A stretch of DNA of 64,000 nt from Collinsella tanakaei (GCF_021531055.1 NZ_JADYTL010000006.1:118762-182761); one strand, 5' to 3'. Shown: positions 1-8,029, counted from the stretch's first letter. Notes: generated from the letters alone by a model not told the origin. Translations and numbers: made by a program.

Positions 1-1
1 G

Positions 2-853
2 CTCTTCATTAAGGTCTCGGGTGTCGAGAAGCTGCGCATCAAGATGCCCGAAGGCGTGCCGCCCGCGGTCGAGAAGTCCTTCAATGTCCTGATTCCGATG
101 CTGCTTACCCTGGGCGCCTTCGGCGTGCTCTCGATGGTTCTCTACGCAGGCTTCAAGACTGACGTCACTGCTCTCATTAACACCTTCATCCAGACCCCGC
201 TGCGAGCCCTCACCACCAACCCGATCGGCCTCGTGGTGATCTACTCGCTCGGTATGTTCCTGTTCACCCTCGGCATCCACCAGTCCACCATCAACGGCGT
301 GCTCGTCGAGCCCGTCCTCACGGTCGTGCTCGTCGAGGCCACGAGTGTATACAGCTCCGGCGGCATCGACGCGGTCATCGCCCGTCCGGACCTGTGGCTC
401 AACATGAACACCATCAACGTCTACGCGCTCTTGGGCGGTTCGGGCTGTACGCTGGCGCTGCTCATCGCAACGTTCATCTGGGGCAAGTGGCGCCCCTCCC
501 GCGAGGTGGCCAAGCTCGGCATCCTACCTGCCCTCTTCAACATCAATGAGCCGGTCATCTACGGCTACCCGGTCGTGTTCAACATCCCGCTCATGGTTCC
601 GTTTGTGCTCAACACCATCATCGGCATCCTCGTCGGCTACTTTGCCACGGTCATCGGCCTCGTCAACCCCACCTGCATCCAGGTGCCCTGGACCACGCCA
701 ATCATTGTCTCGGGCATCCTGTCCACGGGTGGTGATATCCGCGCGAGCATTCTCCAGATCGTGCTGCTGGTAATCTTCACGCTGATCTACCTGCCCTTCA
801 TGAAGGCATCGGAGACCGCGCAGCGCAAGCAGTTCGAGATAGCTCAGGAGTAG
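2..853 (+). CDS. celB: PTS lactose/cellobiose-family IIC permease, 3' part
   Basis: Membrane channel and sugar-binding component of a phosphotransferase system of the lactose/N,N'-diacetylchitobiose/cellobiose family. It moves a beta-glucoside such as cellobiose across the membrane while IIB phosphorylates it. The frame is open from base 2, so the N-terminus lies outside the window; about 283 residues are visible, and the internal ATG at 44 is not the true start. Several hydrophobic segments are visible, and the stretch around FNINEPVIYGYPVVFN is the conserved NEP loop of IIC proteins. IIB and IIA follow on the same strand, so this is one operon. The sugar is not decided by the sequence seen here. 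Confidence in the family is high. Confidence 0.9.
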   Translation, partial: LFIKVSGVEKLRIKMPEGVPPAVEKSFNVLIPMLLTLGAFGVLSMVLYAGFKTDVTALINTFIQTPLRALTTNPIGLVVIYSLGMFLFTLGIHQSTINGVLVEPVLTVVLVEATSVYSSGGIDAVIARPDLWLNMNTINVYALLGGSGCTLALLIATFIWGKWRPSREVAKLGILPALFNINEPVIYGYPVVFNIPLMVPFVLNTIIGILVGYFATVIGLVNPTCIQVPWTTPIIVSGILSTGGDIRASILQIVLLVIFTLIYLPFMKASETAQRKQFEIAQE

Positions 854-906
854 TCGCGTAGTTCCCCCTGCTCTCTGCGGACGGGCCATACCAGCTTGTC
901 CGCGGA

Positions 907-938
907 GGGACCCCCGGGAGGTGTCCCGAGGGGGTCCC
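907..938 (+). other. Intercistronic hairpin between IIC and IIB genes
   Basis: GGGACCCCC pairs perfectly with GGGGGTCCC, with a smaller inner stem. It lies in the 160-base gap between celB and celA and has no T-run, so RNA processing or stability control is likelier than termination. Confidence 0.45.
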
Positions 939-1013
939 ATGTCAAGAAGCGGTGACCGTCATCTGGCGGTCGTCGGATGCAAGGACCGGTATGCCGGTCG
1001 GAAAGGACAGATC

Positions 1014-1313
1014 ATGAAGATTATGCTGTGCTGCAACGCGGGCATGTCCACGAGCTTGCTCGTCCAGAAGATGCAGAAGGAGGTTGCGGCTCGCGGTGAG
1101 GAGGTCGCAATCGAGGCGCGCCCGATGAACGAGGCCATGGACCACATCAACGAGGCCGACGTCATCCTCCTTGGACCTCAGATTGGCTACGCGAAGGGCG
1201 ATTTCGAGAAGGCCGTCGAGGGGCGTATCCCCGTCGCCGTCATCCCGATGGTCGACTACGGTCGCATGGATGCCGCCAAGATTCTCGATGACGTCAAGAA
1301 GATGCTCGGCTAG
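1014..1313 (+). CDS. celA: PTS lactose/cellobiose-family IIB component
   Basis: Cytosolic phosphocarrier of the cellobiose-type PTS: it takes phosphate from IIA onto a cysteine and passes it to the sugar held by IIC. The 99-residue protein starts MKIMLCCNAGMSTSLLV, with the family loop C-x-x-G-M-S-T; Cys7 is the expected phosphorylation site. A longer frame opens at 921, but the ATG at 1014 has a GAAAGGACAG ribosome site and gives the usual family length with the active loop at the N-terminus, so it is preferred. IIC lies upstream and IIA 17 bases downstream. Confidence 0.92.
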   Translation: MKIMLCCNAGMSTSLLVQKMQKEVAARGEEVAIEARPMNEAMDHINEADVILLGPQIGYAKGDFEKAVEGRIPVAVIPMVDYGRMDAAKILDDVKKMLG

Positions 1314-1330
1314 TCAGCAAGGAGGCTGAG

Positions 1331-1675
1331 ATGGAAGACATGAACGAGCTCGAGCAGATCTGCTTCGAGATGATCAGCTGCGTGGGCGCCGCCAAGTCCT
1401 GCTACGTCAACTCGATCGCCAAGGCCAAGGAGGGCGACTTTGCCACGGCGGCTGAGCTAGTCAAGCAGGGTGACGAGGCATACAACGGAGGCCATGGGGT
1501 GCACATGAAGCTGCTTCAGGCCGAGGCGTCCGGCGAGGGCAAGGAGACGCTGCCGCTGCTCCTCCTCCACGCCGAGGATCAGATGGCGAGTGCCGAGACC
1601 TGCAAGCTCATGGCGCTGAACTTCGCCGACACCTATCGTGAGCTGCTCTCCCTTAAGGAGAAGCTCAACGCGTAG
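1331..1675 (+). CDS. celC: PTS lactose/cellobiose-family IIA component
   Basis: Cytosolic phosphocarrier that accepts phosphate from HPr and donates it to IIB. It has 114 residues, normal for the family, and is largely helical. The active motif LLLHAEDQ contains the expected phosphorylated histidine (His80) and a nearby Asp (Asp83) of the kind that binds the structural metal in this family. The start follows a strong AAGGAGG site. It is the last gene of the IIC-IIB-IIA operon and is followed directly by a terminator hairpin. Confidence 0.92.
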   Translation: MEDMNELEQICFEMISCVGAAKSCYVNSIAKAKEGDFATAAELVKQGDEAYNGGHGVHMKLLQAEASGEGKETLPLLLLHAEDQMASAETCKLMALNFADTYRELLSLKEKLNA

Positions 1676-1697
1676 ACGCAGCGGGGCGTGACTGACG

Positions 1698-1736
1698 GGC
1701 CGGGGTCGCCGAAGACGGTGCCCCGGCCTATTTCTG
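1698..1736 (+). terminator. Terminator of the PTS operon
   Basis: GGCCGGGG pairs with CCCCGGCC across a 15-base loop, followed by TATTTCTGT. It lies 23 bases after the IIA stop codon. Confidence 0.65.
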
Positions 1737-1784
1737 TCTGGTAGCCTTTGGCAGGGCGATCCGTTTCCCTGATCGGGGGCCGCC

Positions 1785-1934
1785 ATGGACTTTGCGAATG
1801 TCGACAAGCGCCTGCTCTCGCTCGCCGGCGCCACCAAGGCGCTTCACGAGAAGTGGGGCTCGATGGTGTACTGGGTGGGTGGCCGGCAGTTTGCCTGCGA
1901 GCTCACGGTCGCGCTGTATATGTCAACTCAATAA
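1785..1934 (+). pseudogene. N-terminal fragment of a MmcQ/YjbR-like protein, cut by IS21
   Basis: An ATG at 1785 opens 49 codons reading MDFANVDKRLLSLAGATKAL and then KWGSMVYWVGGRQFA. This resembles the start of small MmcQ/YjbR-fold proteins (leucine-rich first helix, then W-G-x-x-x-F/Y-x-V-G-G-K/R-x-F-A). About 43 codons are native; the frame then runs into the IS21 end at 1915 and stops. These proteins are normally about 110-120 residues, so well over half is missing. The rest is not found on the far side of the element. Family assignment is by eye only. Confidence 0.45.
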
Positions 1935-1985
1935 CGGGCCGCATCCCGCTTTAAAAACGGGCCGCCCTCCTTGCCGTCTCGCTGC

Positions 1986-2750
1986 TTAGTCCATCATCTT
2001 GTTTGCCCTCTCTATCCACTCCTTCGTCTCGATCACTCGGTAGCTTTCCCCCGTCATGTCCACGACGTGGACCTTGTGCGCGATGCGGTCGACGATGACG
2101 CCCGTGAGGACCGGGTCGTCGAACACCTCGTCCCACCGGTCAAACATCAGGTTGGTCGTGATGATGGTCGAGCCCTTGCCGTTGCGGCTCGACAACAGGT
2201 TGAACAAGACCTCGCCGCATTCGCGGTTGAACGAGCAGTAGCCCAAATCGTCCAATATCACTAGGTCATATCGCTCGAAGCCCTTCTTGTAGGCCGTGAG
2301 CTGGTTCAGGCTCATCGCCTCCTTCATCTCTATCACGAGGTTCGGCACGTTGATGAAGGCGACCGTGCGCCCCTCCTCGCAGGCCTTGGTCCCGAGCGCC
2401 ACCGCCAGGGCGGTCTTCCCGACGCCTGGGTTCCCCACGAGGACGACGTTCGACCCGTCGTCGAGGAACGCCATGGTTTCAAGTATGCGGGCCTCGCGCC
2501 TCACTTCGGGAGATAGGTGGGTATCGACGAACATCTCGAAGCGCATCTGGAACGGGAAATGGGCGCGGGACATGCGGCGGCGGATCCCGTTGAGCCTGCG
2601 CGTCTCGCACTCGCGGGACAGGAGCTCGGACAGCGCCTCGACCGTGCCCCACCCCTCGGCGGCGGCCTCTTCGAGGAACGGGTCGATGGAATTTCTTATA
2701 TAGGTGCATTTCAGGCGCTCGGCCATCGCCTCGATCTGGGCCGTCTGCAT
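1986..2750 (-). CDS. istB: IS21-family helper ATPase IstB
   Basis: AAA+ ATPase that helps the IstA transposase choose and capture target DNA. It has 254 residues, full length for the family. Walker A is GNPGVGKT at residues 106-113 and Walker B is LVILDDLGY; the N-terminal helical IstB domain comes first. The ATG at 2750 lies two bases after the istA stop codon, as expected for translationally coupled istAB. This reading frame is intact although its partner is broken, so the protein could still act in trans with another IS21 copy. Confidence 0.93.
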   Translation of the reverse strand: MQTAQIEAMAERLKCTYIRNSIDPFLEEAAAEGWGTVEALSELLSRECETRRLNGIRRRMSRAHFPFQMRFEMFVDTHLSPEVRREARILETMAFLDDGSNVVLVGNPGVGKTALAVALGTKACEEGRTVAFINVPNLVIEMKEAMSLNQLTAYKKGFERYDLVILDDLGYCSFNRECGEVLFNLLSSRNGKGSTIITTNLMFDRWDEVFDDPVLTGVIVDRIAHKVHVVDMTGESYRVIETKEWIERANKMMD

Positions 2751-2751
2751 C

Positions 2752-4225
2752 CTAGGCCACGCTCCTTCCCACGGCGCCGATGAGCTTTATCTGCGCCAGC
2801 GCCTTCTCGGCGATGGCATCGCGGCCGCTTCCCGGGCGCGCGCCGGCCGAGGGGGCCCCTCGCCGCCGCAGCGCCTCGATGCATGCGCCGATCGGGGCGT
2901 CTTCGCATGCCAGCATGATGCTCGCGAACTCACGAGGGCGGCCGGCGTACATCTCGTCGAACACCGCTTTGAGCTCGGAATGCGCGGCTAGCGCCGTCGA
3001 GTTGGCCAGGGCACCGGGTTTGCGCAGGAACGTGTGGAGGTAATGGCGCACATCGAGGACCATGGCCCCGGGGCTCGAGCGACCTGGCGTGCCGGGCGAC
3101 GACCTCGCCGCCCGGCACGCACACGATCTCAGTGGGATACGCCTTCACCAGCACCCGCTTGCCGACATGGCAATCGGGCACCGAGTACTGCGAGCCGCCG
3201 ACGGTGACGCACGAGTACTTGTCGACGGCCGAGGCGGGCCTCATGTCGGCCACCTCGTAGGGCGGCCGGTAGGGCGTGAGCGCTGCGCGCTCTTCGTCTA
3301 CGGGCTTGTCGGCGTTGAGCCTGGAGAGCACCGCGTCGAGATGCCCCTGGGCCTCCCTCAGCGAGGCGAACTCCTATGCGGCCACGAACGCCGCGTTGCG
3401 CACCGCCTTCACGGCGTTCTCCACGCTGCCCTTCTCGTTGCCCTCGCGAGCATTGGTGGTGACCACGCGGAAGCCGTAGTAGGCCGCCAGGGCCATCAGG
3501 TTCCCGTTGAGGAGCTTCTCGCCGCGCCCGACGAACTTGGCGACGACGTTGCGCATGTTGTCGTAGACGCCTTCCTCGAAGCACCCTCCCATGCGCTCGA
3601 AGAAGCGCACCTGCGAGTCTGCGAAGGCGTCGAAGCGCTGGTGGGGATACAGGAAGGCGAAGCGGTACCCTGATGCGGGCGCTGTCATCACAGCCATGAA
3701 GACCTTGGTGAACTTGCCCGCGATATAGAGACGCGCCTCCCCGAAGTCGTATTCAAAACGCTGGCCGTACCGATAGCTCTGCGCCACGAAGGCTTCGGGC
3801 GCGGCATGGCGTCTGGCATCGATCTTCCTGGACACCGTGGTAAGCCCGATATCAAACCCCTCGCCGCGCATGAGCGCGTGGATCTGGGCCTTGGTGAGCT
3901 GCTGCTTGCCCGTGCGCAGCTTCTTGCGCTTCTCCTCCTCGGCTGCGAGAATCGCATCGAGGAATTCGTCCATCTCGGCATTCCATTTACGGGGCGGCGA
4001 ATTCCTCTTTTTGTATGCCGGCGCGGCGACAATGGACTCGGCGGCTTCACGGACGGCATCGCGCGAGCTGCCGTGCGCGAGTATCTCCGCCTGCGCCGTC
4101 TTGTATTGCGCCACGTACTTATCGACCGTCTTGCGGTTGAGACCCAGCTTGGCTGCTATGCTGCGGTTTGACTCACCCATCAGGTGCATCTGGATGATTT
4201 CCATCTTGCCTTTCAAGTTGACCAT
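2752..4225 (-). pseudogene. istA: IS21-family transposase IstA, nonsense and frameshift mutations
   Basis: The DDE transposase of the element, about 490 codons if intact. The N-terminal part has a helix-turn-helix (SNRSIAAKLGLNRKTVDKYV) and the catalytic positions in FEYDFGE, YDNMRN and GNEKGSVEN. An in-frame TAG lies at 3374-3376, after the catalytic core. Reading continues in the same frame to about 3070-3090 (AVDKYSCVTVGGSQYSVP), where a one-base shift is needed to reach the conserved C-terminal segment VLDVRHYLHTFLRKPGAL. The start at 4225 follows GGAGGTGA; the frame is open to 4252. Two independent lesions make it unlikely to yield full-length transposase. Confidence 0.85.
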
Positions 4226-4317
4226 CTCCCAATCACCTCCGACGCACAGCATACGTCGGAGCGGGGCGGCCCGTTTTTAAAGCGGGATGCAGCCCGTTAT
4301 TAAACTAACGTCTACAG

Positions 4318-4614
4318 TTCTCCGCGTCGGGGCTCTGCGACGTCTCGGCACGACTCCCGGAGGGTGATGCTTCGCCCGTGGGGCCTGCAGGGTCGCTCCT
4401 CTCGGGCGGGGAGCGACAGCGAGCGGCCATCGCCCGCGCCCTGCTGCGCGGCGCCGACGTGCTACTCCTAGACGAGCCGTTGACCGGTCTCGACCCCGCC
4501 GCCAAGGCCTCGCTGCGCAACCTGCTCTCCCGCCTTGCGCGCAATCGTCTCGTCGTCGTAGTGGACCACGAGGGGCTCTTCGACGATGTCGCCAACCAAG
4601 TGATCGATTTATAG
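4318..4614 (+). pseudogene. C-terminal fragment of an ABC exporter ATPase domain
   Basis: The frame is open from the IS21 right end to the stop at 4614. It carries the ABC signature LLSGGERQRAAIARALL, Walker B DVLLLDEPLTGLD and a switch-region histidine (VVVVDHEGLFDD). The run before the signature (ARLPEGDASPVGPAGSLLSG) is typical of ABCB/CydCD-type exporters. Walker A and any membrane domain are missing, so about 95 residues of a usually 550-600-residue protein remain. The lost part was probably deleted together with the sequence between this gene and the YjbR-like fragment. Confidence 0.75.
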
Positions 4615-4850
4615 CTTCCCTGGTCTATACAATCGTCATGCCACACGACGCATGTATGGGAATCCAAAACCCGTGAGCTACGCCGGCTAGGAACCCATAG
4701 GCACGACCCAAAATCACCCGCCGGTCGTTCTTCAAGTCACCGCATGGCATCCAACATCAATTAGGGCCCCATAAACAACTAGAGCCAGTCCCCGAGAGGA
4801 CCGGCCCTTACAAAACCTCGAAGGTTTTTGCATCTGCGTACATCATGGCA
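4615..4850. other. Gap without a recognisable gene
   Basis: No credible coding sequence on either strand. A weak palindrome, AAAACCT-CGA-AGGTTTT near 4813-4830, may end transcription coming from either side. Confidence 0.4.
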
Positions 4851-5847
4851 TCAGCCTCGTGCCACGTCAAGAACCCTTGCAAGAAACGCAAGATGAGACA
4901 CGAGAGGGTTCTGCGTCCCATAGCGCGCGATCGCGTCGTCCATCAGGGGACGGAGGCCAGCGACCGCGTCAAGCGCCGCCGGCGAGGCATATTCGCCCGC
5001 AAGCATGTCATGCAGTGCCGCGGTGGTCACGAGCTGTTGCGTGCGACGGTTGCGCAATCTGGCTCGACGGCCCTTGCTGTTGCGGATGCCGTGGGCGTTC
5101 AGCCACTCGAGCGCGACCCCCGAGGTTGCGTGCCTCGTCTCGCGCTCGGGCACGAAGCCGTTGCACAGGCAGCCCGCATGGCTCGCACAGTTACGAACGG
5201 CCTTCACATCCTTAAGAGCGTAGTGAATCTCCCGCCTCCCCACCTCCTCCCAGCGCTCAACGCAAAAGAGGTAAAAGGCGAGCAGCGTCCCGAACGGTAC
5301 CACTTCCAGCAGAACCCATACAGGCATGGCATCCCGGTAATGGTCGATCAGCGATCCCGCGTACTCGTCCGCCTGGGAACGCGATACGAGATCGCGTCTC
5401 AACCCCTCGCGGAAGCCGCGCGGTAGGGAGGACACGAAGTCGGCGACAATCCCGTAGCCATCCTCCCCGCGCTCAGCGGCATCGGACACGAGCCATGCCC
5501 TGACCGCGCGCTCGACATCCTTCGCCATGAGGCGAAACGTCTCGCGGGGAACGTCATCGAGAGAGCTCACGTCCAAGAGGTCCCCGAAGTCGAGGCTCAC
5601 GAACTTCCCGGCGTCGGGGCCGTCCTCATGACGCTGGAAAAGCACCCGGTAGGCGGAGAGGTGCAGGTAGGTCTCGACACTCGAAAGAATCTCGAGCGCG
5701 CTCCTCCGCACAGCGCTCAAACGTGACGCCCTTGCCCCTGAGCAAATCAATCTGCTGCTCAGGAGTCGTTATGGGCTTGAGGGGTAGCGCGTCATGCACG
5801 CCGTCACCCATACCCCAAGCTGTGAGTTTCTTAGCATCATCCATCAT
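4851..5847 (-). pseudogene. Abi-family (AbiD/AbiF-like) protein gene, frameshifted
   Basis: Abi_2-family proteins are linked to abortive infection against phage in lactococci and are common on islands. The N-terminus is read from ATG 5847 (KPITTPEQQIDLLRGKGVTF, the typical family opening). The remainder is in another frame (ALEILSSVETYLHLSAYRVLF, then about 270 residues with VRNCASHAG, the usual internal motif). The frames meet near 5700-5720 at GGAGCGCGCTCGAG; restoring one lost base in the GCGC run would join them. A sequencing error is possible. The neighbourhood has degraded mobile DNA and a tRNA, consistent with an old island. Confidence 0.65.
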
Positions 5848-5946
5848 GCAAGCAATTCTACCCTACGACCGGAAACTGAAGAGTCCGGCTCCCGAATCAC
5901 ATGGGCCGAATAATGGTTAGATGATTATGGGATATTGGTGGCACTA

Positions 5947-5970
5947 TATCGGCACCTTGAGGTGCCGATA
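5947..5970. repeat. Perfect palindrome, 10-bp arms
   Basis: TATCGGCACC, loop TTGA, GGTGCCGATA. It lies about 100 bases upstream of the Abi-like gene start and could be an operator or part of a recombination site; no T-run follows. Confidence 0.5.
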
Positions 5971-6024
5971 CTCAAGTCCATGCATAACTTGACATTCCAT
6001 ATCGTCCGGTGAATCCGAGCGAAT

Positions 6025-6055
6025 TTGGACAGAAGGTTGGACAGCTATTTGGACA
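6025..6055. repeat. Three TTGGACA direct repeats at exact 12-bp spacing
   Basis: TTGGACA occurs at 6025, 6037 and 6049. The regular period and the position beside a tRNA gene resemble protein-binding arm sites of an integration site, but no integrase gene is visible. Confidence 0.55.
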
Positions 6056-6092
6056 AAACGAAAACAGGTCAGAGACCATAGCCTCTGACCTG
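6055..6092 (-). terminator. Terminator of tRNA-Val
   Basis: Minus strand: CAGGTCAGAG, an eight-base loop, CTCTGACCTG, then TTTTCGTTTT. Arms are perfect 10-mers, and it lies eight bases after the tRNA CCA end. Confidence 0.85.
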
Positions 6093-6100
6093 CGAAAGTT

Positions 6101-6175
6101 TGGTGGGCGTTACAAGATTTGAACTTGTGACCTCTTCCGTGTCAGGGAAGCGCTCTCCCCCTGAGCTAAACGCCC
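6101..6175 (-). tRNA. tRNA-Val (GAC)
   Basis: Complete cloverleaf with a 7-bp acceptor stem (GGGCGTT/AACGCCC), anticodon loop CTGACAC (anticodon GAC), TTCAAAT in the T loop and an encoded CCA. It lies between a clear promoter and a strong terminator. Confidence 0.95.
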
Positions 6176-6205
6176 GTTCAGGGTGCGCTCTTCAGCGCAG
6201 GTGAT

Positions 6206-6234
6206 AATATACCGAACCTCCGCGCGCCTGTAAA
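6206..6234 (-). promoter_or_regulatory. Sigma-70 promoter of tRNA-Val
   Basis: Minus strand: TTTACA, a 17-base spacer, TATATT. The -10 box ends 31 bases before the tRNA 5' end. Confidence 0.75.
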
Positions 6235-6329
6235 GCGGAAATTTGAAAAAGTTTGGATTTGATGCGCCAAGCTGCGAGTATTGTTGCAAAAATCGCAGCT
6301 CGGATATGTCATGAACAACATCTGGGGCC

Positions 6330-7253
6330 TTAGCGCGGCGATGGAGGAAGGCCTGCCCCGATACGCATGTTCTCGAACTTCCTCGCCATGAAGGCATCGC
6401 CGAAATGCGCGTCGACGTACGCATCGAACGGACCGCTCGCCGGCATGTCGTGGGCGCGTTCGGCGGCCCGATAGAAGCACGCGAGCGTCATCGCGATGTC
6501 GAGTGCCAGGAACGCACCGAGCACGCCGACGATCACCTTCTGTTGGCGCGTGTCGGGTTCACCGATCCGATAGATCAATTCGGGCATGATGAGCTTGCAC
6601 CACACGAGGCCCACCACGCCCCACATGATAAGGAAGCGCACCGCCACCCATTGGGTGATGTGATCGGGAAGACCGAGGTACGTCCAGGACTGGGCATCGG
6701 CGAAGTGAGCCATGCTCCACCCCGCCGCCTGTTCGAGCGTGCCTCCCAATACCGCGGACAACAGGAAAACCTGCCACCAGGCACGATCGCGCACCGACCA
6801 GAGGCACACCGTGAGCAGCACCGCGCCGACGCCGTACAGCGGCGAGAACGGTCCCCAGACCAGTCCCACACGGCTCTCGACGATACCGAACACGACGAAC
6901 GTGTAAACCGTCTCGAGCACGAGCCCCAGCACCGATGCGATCAGGAAGATCACGATGAGCTGATAGATTGCAGGCGGATGGGCCTCCAGGTACTGATTGC
7001 GGAAGAAACGCTTGGTATCGCGCAGGAACCGTCGCTGTTCCCGCGCGAGCAGCGCACGGCGGCGGCGCTTGCCGAAGCGCGTGTGCTCGGACCATGTCGC
7101 GCCTGCGAACACGCCGGAATCGATCAGGCCCTCCGACAGCAGCCGATCGAACTCCTTTCCCGAGCCGTGCGCGTCGTGATGCCGCTGGACGAGCCATAAT
7201 GCGGCCCGCACGAGCAGGAACACCAGAAGGATGAATACGACGACACGAAACAC
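6330..7253 (-). CDS. Six-helix membrane protein, putative ABC-transporter type IV (CmpB-like) family
   Basis: Multi-pass inner-membrane protein resembling the putative ABC-transporter type IV family; function unknown. A basic cytosolic segment (GKRRRRALLAREQRRFLRDTKR) follows the first membrane helix. The core has about five more helices, with the family-like GLVLETVYTFVVFG and WGPFSPLYGVGAVLL motifs and a later GGTLEQ. The GTG at 7253 has a GAAAGG ribosome site at good spacing and is preferred; an ATG at 7301 is in frame but has no such site. The open frame extends further into the tRNA genes and is not coding there. The gene stands alone. Confidence 0.7.
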   Translation of the reverse strand: MFRVVVFILLVFLLVRAALWLVQRHHDAHGSGKEFDRLLSEGLIDSGVFAGATWSEHTRFGKRRRRALLAREQRRFLRDTKRFFRNQYLEAHPPAIYQLIVIFLIASVLGLVLETVYTFVVFGIVESRVGLVWGPFSPLYGVGAVLLTVCLWSVRDRAWWQVFLLSAVLGGTLEQAAGWSMAHFADAQSWTYLGLPDHITQWVAVRFLIMWGVVGLVWCKLIMPELIYRIGEPDTRQQKVIVGVLGAFLALDIAMTLACFYRAAERAHDMPASGPFDAYVDAHFGDAFMARKFENMRIGAGLPPSPR

Positions 7254-7332
7254 AGGTTGCCTTTCGGGATATGGGATCGACGGCACAGCGCAGTACGACA
7301 TTGTAGCGCGTCGAACTTTTTTGAAAATTCCC

Positions 7333-7361
7333 TTGCGCGCGTGGGCAAAATCGCGTATATT
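7333..7361 (+). promoter_or_regulatory. Promoter of the tRNA-Gly/Cys operon, copy 1
   Basis: TTGCGC, a 17-base spacer, TATATT; the -10 box lies 12 bases before the tRNA-Gly 5' end. Confidence 0.75.
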
Positions 7362-7373
7362 ACTTTCTCGCAA

Positions 7374-7449
7374 GCGGACATGGCTCAGTTGGTAGAGCAC
7401 AACCTTGCCAAGGTTGGGGTCGCGGGTTCGAGCCCCGTTGTCCGCTCCA
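7374..7449 (+). tRNA. tRNA-Gly (GCC), copy 1
   Basis: 76 nt with encoded CCA; acceptor GCGGACA/TGTCCGC, anticodon loop TTGCCAA (anticodon GCC), T loop TTCGAGC. First of a two-tRNA transcript. Confidence 0.95.
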
Positions 7450-7493
7450 TCGCATGCAGGGAGCCGGTTTTCCAATCGGCTCTTTTCATATAC

Positions 7494-7567
7494 GGCGACG
7501 TGGCCAAGCGGTAAGGCAGAGGCCTGCAAAGCCTTTACCCCCGGTTCGAATCCGGGCGTCGCCTCCA
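7494..7567 (+). tRNA. tRNA-Cys (GCA), copy 1
   Basis: 74 nt with encoded CCA; acceptor GGCGACG/CGTCGCC, anticodon loop CTGCAAA (anticodon GCA), T loop TTCGAAT. Confidence 0.95.
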
Positions 7568-7578
7568 TAGGATCTCAA

Positions 7579-7606
7579 AGGGCCCCGGCGACGGGGCCCT
7601 ATCTTT
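7579..7606 (+). terminator. Terminator of tRNA-Gly/Cys operon, copy 1
   Basis: AGGGCCCCG, loop GCGA, CGGGGCCCT, then ATCTTTT. Confidence 0.85.
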
Positions 7607-7775
7607 TGTCGGGGACCGGGTCCGGGCCGTAGTCACGAGAAAAACCGCCAGACGTGATTTCGCATGCCACGTGGCCCGAACACACCACCTCGATCCGAGC
7701 GGCTTTGAACAACATGTGCAGAGCGTGATTTCCCTTGCGCGCGTGGGCAAAATCGCGTATATTACTTTCTCGCAA

Positions 7776-7851
7776 GCGGACATGGCTCAGTTGGTAGAGC
7801 ACAACCTTGCCAAGGTTGGGGTCGCGGGTTCGAGCCCCGTTGTCCGCTCCA
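7776..7851 (+). tRNA. tRNA-Gly (GCC), copy 2
   Basis: Identical to the gene at 7374-7449, with its own promoter. Confidence 0.95.
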
Positions 7852-7895
7852 TCGCATGCAGGGAGCCGGTTTTCCAATCGGCTCTTTTCATATAC

Positions 7896-7969
7896 GGCGA
7901 CGTGGCCAAGCGGTAAGGCAGAGGCCTGCAAAGCCTTTACCCCCGGTTCGAATCCGGGCGTCGCCTCCA
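7896..7969 (+). tRNA. tRNA-Cys (GCA), copy 2
   Basis: Identical to the gene at 7494-7567. Confidence 0.95.
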
Positions 7970-7980
7970 TAGGATCTCAA

Positions 7981-8008
7981 AGGGCCCCGGCGACGGGGCC
8001 CTATCTTT
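7981..8008 (+). terminator. Terminator of tRNA-Gly/Cys operon, copy 2
   Basis: Same GC-rich hairpin with ATCTTTT tail as copy 1. Confidence 0.85.
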
Positions 8009-8029
8009 TGTCGGGGACCGGGTCCGGGC

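Larger units (their letters stand above)
1915..4316 (-). mobile_element. IS21-family insertion sequence (istA broken, istB intact)
   Basis: A 2402-bp element with istA and istB in the usual tandem, overlapping order. Both ends begin TGTA and share an imperfect inverted repeat of about 53 bp; the inner part (AATAACGGG, then CATCCCGCTTTAAAAACGGG) is almost identical at the two ends. The AACGGGC-GC block occurs twice inside each end, fitting the multiple transposase sites of IS21 ends. No direct target repeat is seen: GGTCGCGC precedes the left end and GTTCTCCG follows the right. The flanking fragments belong to different genes. Confidence 0.88.
7328..7627 (+). repeat. Tandem duplication, copy 1 (tRNA-Gly/tRNA-Cys operon)
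   Basis: A 300-bp segment with promoter, two tRNA genes and terminator. It recurs at an offset of 402 bases (7730-8029) with no difference noticed. A 102-bp unrelated spacer separates the copies. Confidence 0.93.
7730..8029 (+). repeat. Tandem duplication, copy 2 (tRNA-Gly/tRNA-Cys operon)
   Basis: Second copy of the 7328-7627 unit, same orientation. Identity begins at TTCCCTTGCGC and ends at GGTCCGGGC. The promoter of this copy (TTGCGC, 17 bases, TATATT) is at 7735-7763. Confidence 0.93.

Noticed and set aside
4851..5847. Programmed ribosomal frameshift in the Abi-family gene
   Set aside because: No slippery heptamer or downstream stimulatory structure was seen at the junction; mutation or sequencing error is simpler.
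7599..7970. Open frames covering the tRNA-Gly/tRNA-Cys genes on both strands
   Set aside because: They read through structural RNA genes and are identical only because the operon is duplicated.
7328..8029. Possible CRISPR-like repeats
   Set aside because: Only two long copies of a tRNA operon; no short regular repeat-spacer array exists anywhere in the window.
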